Below are positions 57,401 through 64,000 of a stretch of 64,000 bases of DNA, piece after piece. Within the stretch, counting starts at the first letter, position 1. Each line of letters opens with the position of its first letter. The stretch is from Pegea sp. RAD2-039. Its lineage: Eukaryota > Chordata > Thaliacea > Salpida > Salpidae. The position numbers and the translations under genes were made by a program. The stretch is from the NCBI GenBank assembly GCA_034620365.1, contig JAQGEQ010000170.1, positions 186,001 through 250,000 on the forward strand. The letters run 5' to 3'. The notes beneath the pieces were generated by a model. That model ran no database searches. It was not told the DNA's origin and saw only the letters and a list, made by a program, of their open reading frames with translations.

Positions 57401-59224
57401 AACATACAATTTTTATTAAAACTGTGTTTAAAATTTAAAATATGAAAATGAAAAGTTATCAAGGCTGTCAGTTATCTTATTATTTTGTTTATTTTAATAA
57501 AGATCAAAAGAAAATTTATTTAAGAAAATGACGTCTTGTACCAAGAAGAATATTTAATTCAAAACAGAAGTAAATATCAAATAATTTTGAGCATCACATA
57601 TAAATATCATGGATCGTGTCATATATATAACTAAAGATCATTCATAGACGAAATACGTCATCTTATGTCATTCCATCTTGCATCTGATATATTTTAATAA
57701 ATGTAAATATTTGTTGTGAAAAGCAAAGCAACTAGAAATGCTGCAATCAATATTAAAAAAGAAATTGTATATTGACGAAAAGGAGCTAACAGACCATAGA
57801 TTATTTGAAACAGTTTTTTTTAATTATCATTTTTTAAAAGTGTTTGAGCAACGTTATTGAGTCAACGTTTGTATAAGAACAAACAGAATATAAATAAAAT
57901 GATCGATTTTTACGAACATTTATATTCTAAGATTTTATAGATATTAATATTATATCTATAAGAAATAAAATATAAAAAGCGTTGTTATTTTTTTTAAAGC
58001 AGTAGTAATTACATGAATTAAAATATTTTTTGTTATAGCTATACTTTCGTTTAATAATTTTTTATTAATTAAAAGTTGTTAAATATTGCTACTTAAATGC
58101 ACTTGAACAGTTTAGGTTGTGTTCACGACCTAAAGTTGTCTTACAGAAGAGAATAAAATCTTTCTTCACAAAACACAAGACTAGTCTCATCATTATCCAG
58201 CAAATTTATCAAGTCGAAAAGTTAAGCTAATCTTATCAAGGTTTTATCAAAACTTGTTTTACAGAAGAACCCAACGTCTTCGTCGACAAACTACTTGCAT
58301 TTTTAATATTTTGTTCTTTCACTGACGATTGTATATTTATAACGTTTGACTTATTTTATTTGGAGGTTGAATTTATCGAATATAGAAACATTTTGACTAA
58401 ATTTCTTTTAGAGCTTTTTGCTAAGTTTACTAAAAGTTATTATCTTTTCCATAGAAATTTTATAAGGCATTGGTTTCTTGTTTTAATTTTCATTAAGCTA
58501 GCAACTGATAACTCAGTCTAATATTATCACTAAATTTTTTTGGGGGTTTGTGTTCTGTTAACTTACACCTTCTTAAGCTTCTTGGTACATATCAAAAATA
58601 CATTTTAAAAATGTGAATAATTTAAAAAAAAATATCAAGAAAGTAACGTTTTGAATAATTACAAGCCTTAAGGTATTCATGGACAAAACTAGTTATAAAA
58701 TTTATAAGGTGAACATGAAATGTTTATAAGCTTAGCATAAAGCGGTCAGACCATAAATTACAGTTCTTTTTTACAATGTTATGATTATTCAAATTACAAT
58801 GGAAAAGTTAAACACTAAGCATATTTTACACATTCAGATTTTTATCTAATCAATAACAAATGATTTACCAAATATTTAATTACAAGTTTTACTTGAAGTT
58901 TAAGGAAAACTTACTGGTTATGATAGTGTCAAAGTTTAAAAAAGTCGTTAAGCTTTTAGTACTAGAGATATACAAATGGTCAAACAAATCAATTTTTAGT
59001 TTAAATTTTATCTTGAATTATATTTTTGGATAGTTTAGATTGAGCTTTTTTTTTATAGATAAATCTATATTTACTTTGATTTATGTTTAATACTACCTAA
59101 CTACCAATGAAAACACAAATAGGAAAAAACCCCTAAATAAAAACTTTAGTCGTAATTCATATTCATGTTAGTTTTGATTTTTTAGTTTAAGTATTTAAAC
59201 TTGACTCATCTAAGTAACTTTGAA
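54460..59224. other. Long AT-rich intergenic region
   Basis: About 4.8 kb without a supportable gene. A frame at 56419-56601 is hydrophobic low-complexity and lacks splice context. A plus-strand segment near 56890-57010 (reading RINEDYQPEIMIRLFSNIEL) looks slightly protein-like but has no partner exons that I can identify. Confidence 0.45.
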
Positions 59225-62200
59225 ATGAGACTTAAATTTAAAAAAGTATCGTTGACTACTATTTTGCTAGTTATATTAGTTCTTTTTTGTAAAAATATTT
59301 TTAAAGGAAAAAATAGAGAGGCAGCATTAAAGGGTGATTATAAAAACAACAAAACTGAAGTTGTAAGAAGAGATCTTGAAGTGAGTAAATTTATTAAAAT
59401 TAATTTCAATTAAAATTAAATTTGATAGTTTTTCATTTAGAAGAACATAACAGTAATTATATCTAATTATATTAATCAATATAATAAATTATTAATTAAT
59501 TTTTAAGTTTTAGATTTAAATCAATACTATTAATTCTTTTAAGTATTCCATAGATTTATTAAAAATTAAATTGATTATTATGAAATTCATTAATTTGTTT
59601 AGTTGTAAAACTGAAATTTTGTGTCATGTATATAAATTTCTTTATAAATTTTCTATATAAAAATGTCAGAATTTTTATTTGTCTTAAATAGAAAAAACAA
59701 TTTTTATAATATTTTTATTTAATGATTAAATAATTTTAGAATGATTCAATTAATGGGGAAAAAATAGACTGGCATGATTACAAAAGAATTAAAACAGACT
59801 CTCAAAGATCTGGTTAGTTGGTTCTCAACTTTATTTAACCTATAAAGAAGTTGTTTTGTTTCATACAATGATGATTTTTTTGTAGTTTATTTAGATATAA
59901 GAATAATTTTTAACATATACGTTTTATTTGTTATCAAATCTATTTCTGAATCTTTCAACTTTAAAATACTAGGTCCCGGAGAACAAGGGAAATCTGTTCC
60001 TCCAACTTCTTCTGAACAAGGAAGAGACGCCTACAAAGCGAATGGTTTCAACATTTTAGTTAGTGATCGAATTTCACTTAACCGATCTCTACCAGATATA
60101 CGAAATCAGGAGTAAGCCAAAATTTGATGATAATTTTTGTAAGAACTGAAATTTAAAGAGCTTTCGAGTACAAGAAAGAAAAAATATTTAGTTATATCAG
60201 TTTAGAACCTTGTGATATTAAACCTTGTCTGGAGATCTAAAGCTGTTTAAATGTTAGTTCAGCACTAACAGGTTGTAAAGACTTCCTTTTACGTGCATGA
60301 CAAAGTAAGATAGATAAGAATCAGAGTGGGTAATAACAACTATTAAACGTAATATCAGTCCGTCCAAAAACACTTTTGATGGCTGAATTTTGTTGGCTGA
60401 GGAGTTTTTAAGTCAAAGAGATGACTTGTCTCAAATAGTTTTTAATTAACTTTTCACATTTGAAGTTTAAGCCAACTATGTTATTAACTGAATCCAAAGT
60501 TTTTAGTTCACTGTACAATGAACACATAACTTTAATGACTTTAATGATATTGAACTGATAATTAGTAGGAATATTGGATGAAATGAAGTAAATGTTTCAA
60601 AGACTAACAAGGATATATTGCTGTAAGAATGTTTCTAAACAACTTTAACTTGAAAGCTTGAATTTTTGTGAAATGTTTGCACAATTTGTTGTTGTAAATA
60701 TTTCAAATCAATAAAATTATCATACATTTAACAATTATATTCGGTAAATAATATGAGTTTATTAACTTTAAATTTCATTAGATGCAAGAAAAGGAAATAT
60801 TTATCAAACTTACCATCAGTTTCTGTAATAATTCCTTTTCACAATGAAGGGTGGTCTACATTGCTTCGAAGTTGTTATAGTATCATAAATAGAACTCCAA
60901 CAAAACTTCTTTATGAAATCATCTTAGTTGATGACTATAGCTCAATGAGTAAGTGACTTGTCACGTGTATACAAATTTGAACCTCTTTTCATGTTAGATC
61001 ATCTAAAATCTCCTCTTGAAGAAGAGCTGAAGAAATCTCCAATCATTAAACTAGTTCGATTGAAGCATAGGGAAGGATTAATCCGTGCTCGCTTATCTGG
61101 TGTAGATGCTGCAACTGGTCAAGTTATTGTCATTTTAGATTCACATATTGAAGTAACCAACAACTGGCTACCACCGCTACTTGGTGAGTCAAATCTGAAA
61201 TCACTCGTTAAAATTTAAATAAATTATTTTTCAGAACCAATCGTAGAAAACAGAAAGACCATCACGTGTCCTATGATAGATGTTATTCATAATGAGAATT
61301 TTCACTATGAAACACAAGCAGGTGATGCCATGAGAGGCGCATTTGATTGGGAATTATATTACAAAAGGATTCCAATTCCAGCTGAGAGAAAACCTCCTAA
61401 TCCTTCTGATCCGTTTGAGTCAGTTTGTCGATTTTTAAATATTTCACAAACAAATTTATGAGTTTGTACAGTTGCACCAACTTACTTTTTTTAAAACGAA
61501 TTATTCATGACATTTTTATTCTTTTGATTAATTAATTTTTTTTGATGCTGAAAACAAATGCTGCTGAAAACAAATGCTGCACATTTTGAACCTCTTTCTA
61601 GATTAGTCGTTATTTGTAAAAAGAAACTTTGAATTTTATCAGTCAATTTGCACTAATTACATCACTAAATCGATTAATTTATCATTAAGCTTCTGTCTGT
61701 TCACGTTTTTATTAAGTTAAGTTTAAATTCGTTTTTGGAACTATTTCTAAAACTGAATCCAAAATTTCTTATTACAAATCAAAATCATTTTTATAAAAAT
61801 CTTTTTTGATGACAAAAAGCGACCACATTAAATGTAACGTTGACTAATTTCTTCATGAGGTTTGGTAACAACTTGTCAAAATAGAGGCTTATTTTAATAA
61901 GAATTGTGTCTTGGAGTTTTATTGAGAAATACTTTAAGATGAAAACTTTTATCTTGTACCTTTTTGAAAATGTCTTAATTTTCAATAAACAGATTTAATA
62001 GGGTAATAAAAGCTGCATAATAATTTCTGAGATAAAACTAATTATTTTTCTCATGTACATCGTTGAAAGCAGCAAGTATTACTAATATTGAATTGTAAAT
62101 ATTTATACAAAAACAGTTGTTTAAACAATCTACATTCCCATCAAACCAATTATTTGTTGATAGAGACCCTGTTATGGCTGGAGGATTATTTGCTGCTGAT

Positions 62201-63591
62201 CTAAACTACTTTAATGAGATTGGAAGATATGATTCTGGGCTAGAGATTTGGGGTGGTGAGCAGTACGAGTTATCTTTCAAAGTTTGTCAGAATTTTGTCT
62301 CAAACTGACTTTAAATGATACATGATGTCCGTGTACAGGTCTGGATGTGTGGTGGGCGTATCATGGACAGTCCATGTTCAAGAGTGGGCCACATTTACCG
62401 AAAGTTTGTTCCTTACACAACTCCAAATAAGTCAGGTGTGAGTCGGGTAAGAATTCAGTTTGATTCAATCTCAATTTATGATCAGATAATTTGTAGAACT
62501 ATAAAAGAGTTGCTGAAGTTTGGATGGATGAATATAAGGAGTTTGTTTACAAGAAGAAACCTTTTATGCGAAATCTCAATATGGGTGACATAAAAGATCA
62601 ACAAGATTTGAGGAAGAGACTGGAATGTAAATCATTTAATTGGTTCATGACACAAGTTGCTCCTGATATCATCAAATATTATCCTGCTGAAATACCTCCC
62701 GCTGCAGCTTGGGGTGATGTAAGTCTTCTGTAATTTTTCTATCTATTTTAAGACGCTCCAACAAGTTTCATTTCTTCATCTCTTAGTCTTACAGGAATTT
62801 GTTGTTTACATCTCTAAAGTTTGTATCCCTGTTTTTAGATGACTTGTTCATCTTATAAAAATTATATTTCTGACTTTTACGATATAGAACTTGGTTTTGG
62901 GCTTGATGGTCGAGGTCTTTGTATCGTTTTAAGATTTCCGTTTGATAAATAAAGTTTAATAAATCAATAATCACAAAGTGAAATAGATTTCAGTATCTGA
63001 TTAATAAACCATTTAGTACAGATAACAGCTCCCAAAACTTCATTGATCTTCATCTGATCTTTTCACAGCTTTTAAATGAAGCTACTGGAAGCTGTATTGA
63101 TGCAAGAAATGAAAACTCTGGAAGCTATCTCGTCATGACAACTTGTAACAGGATGTCTGATCAGGTGGGTTTCTTCCTATCTTCCTAGATTCAAATGTGA
63201 AGTATCTAAAACATTTTAGAGTTTTGTTCTAACAATGATGGAAGACATCAGACCAGGTAGAGATGCTGAAACAGCAAGATCAGTTTGTTTCGATTCTCAA
63301 CGAAAGGAGAAACGAGTAATTCTGTATCAATGTCATCAACTCCATGGGAATCAATTGTGGAAATATAATGTGAGAAAAAAGACTTTAAATGATTTTTCAT
63401 CTGATGTACTTCAGGCCAACACTGGGATGTTATTCCACCCTCAAACAGGAGGATGTGCATCCGATCGCGATCATCATCTCTTTTTAACTACTTGTGATAC
63501 TTCAGATGAAAACCAAAAGTGGAAATGGCGAAATATTGATCACTCAAAACTCGACAAATTGAACTTGTTCCCAAATTCACCAGCAAACTAA
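59225..63591 (+). CDS. GALNT10: Polypeptide N-acetylgalactosaminyltransferase, GALNT10-like
   Basis: Golgi type II enzyme that starts mucin-type O-glycosylation by moving GalNAc from UDP-GalNAc to Ser/Thr. Exons: 59225-59380, 59740-59812, 59973-60111, 60782-60948, 60998-61183, 61235-61418, 62164-62281, 62339-62446, 62497-62718, 63069-63164, 63220-63369, 63415-63591; all phases agree, 591 aa. TM anchor [12 protein letters not shown] is followed by the stem [11 protein letters not shown] domain: [29 protein letters not shown], the metal-binding DSH (codons 61138-61146), [23 protein letters not shown], the Gal/GalNAc-T motif [18 protein letters not shown], then [20 protein letters not shown] (WGGEQ, as in the GALNT10 group, rather than WGGEN). 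Ricin-type lectin tail: [17 protein letters not shown] and DENQKW (two QxW). Start is the in-frame ATG at 59225. The last intron (63370-63414) is only 45 nt and stopless. Confidence 0.92.
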
Positions 63592-64000
63592 CCAGCAACC
63601 ATCTCATCAAACTCTTATCTATTTTTTCAAATATTTTTATCGTACTGCCTTCATCATCGCTTTTCATCTTAAACTTATTGAACACTTTTCAATTGATATT
63701 AGTCTCTAATCACTCATCTATATTTTGATCTTCATCATCAACTTCTGTAAATCCATTTTTCATTCTTCTTCAATTTCATCTATCCGATTTTTTGCATTTA
63801 ATCAACTTTAAAGTCGTTTTGATTAAATTAAAAAGATGAATAGACAATCTGAAAGAATAGAAGCATACATCTTCCTCTGTATCAGCTCCAATTGATCTTT
63901 CCCGTTGTATTTATTTCTATATATAGATTTTATAAAGCCCTTTTTGACCTCTTTAGTAAACATTTTTTTTAAAAATTAAATATTATTTTAAATAACCGTA
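63592..64000. other. 3'UTR / downstream flank of the GALNT gene
   Basis: Pyrimidine-rich then AT-rich non-coding sequence. Only ATTAAA variants (for example 63822-63827) are seen as possible poly(A) signals. Confidence 0.45.

Noticed and set aside
61549..61580. Two copies of a 16-bp word (GCTGAAAACAAATGCT) in a GALNT intron
   Set aside because: A minor local duplication with no further structure.
1..64000. tRNA, rRNA or other structured RNA genes
   Set aside because: I saw no cloverleaf with A/B boxes or rRNA-like blocks when reading. A covariance-model scan would be needed to exclude them.

Overview
This is nuclear DNA from an animal. It holds intron-rich genes with short exons (about 70-380 nt) and GT..AG introns, many only 45-65 nt long, in an AT-rich background. 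The gene set (PHR-family E3 ligase, IL-17-receptor-like SEFIR receptor, b0,+AT-type SLC7 carrier, GalNAc-transferase, CYP2-like P450, OAS-like nucleotidyltransferase) fits an invertebrate bilaterian. A compact-intron deuterostome such as a tunicate is my best guess, by inference only. Exon models were drawn by hand from splice consensus, reading-frame phase and remembered family sequences; no alignment was run.

Layout. 1363-3055 (+): APMAP / strictosidine-synthase-like protein. 7305-30196 (+): one very long gene for the MYCBP2/Highwire/RPM-1 (PHR) ubiquitin ligase, readable from its N-terminal helical region through RCC1-like repeats, two PHR domains, a filamin-like domain and a DOC/APC10-like domain to the RING plus tandem-cysteine catalytic end. 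31948-34110 (-): single-exon coiled-coil protein of CCDC186/CCCP-1 type. 38433-40820 (+): SLC7A9-like amino-acid transporter. 43816-46981 (+): IL-17-receptor-like type I membrane protein with a SEFIR domain. 48648-50596 (+): CYP2-clan cytochrome P450. 53752-54182 (+): 100-aa secreted peptide precursor resembling family B1 hormones (PTH/GHRH/PACAP). 59225-63591 (+): polypeptide GalNAc-transferase of the GALNT10 group.

The most striking item lies inside the ligase gene. A 3.8-kb phase-0 intron (24503-28296) separates the pre-catalytic region from the RING exons. It contains, on the same strand, a complete multi-exon reading frame (24895-28131) for a MATH-MATH-coiled-coil-OAS-like protein of about 866 residues with its own ATG and stop. 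I know of no described MATH-OAS fusion. The phases allow two outcomes: the host exons splice over it, or an upstream host donor splices into it to give a PHR-MATH-OAS chimera.

The same ligase locus (about 8.9-29.9 kb) differs from its surroundings. It is richer in G+C, carries about 65 exact copies of the palindrome TGACGTCA by hand count (one in the rest of the window), and its introns hold many unrelated minisatellites (14-, 15-, 16-, 18-, 23-, 30-, 30- and 33-bp units). Those minisatellites create long spurious reading frames. The other genes sit in AT-rich sequence with long intergenic stretches in which I see nothing coding.
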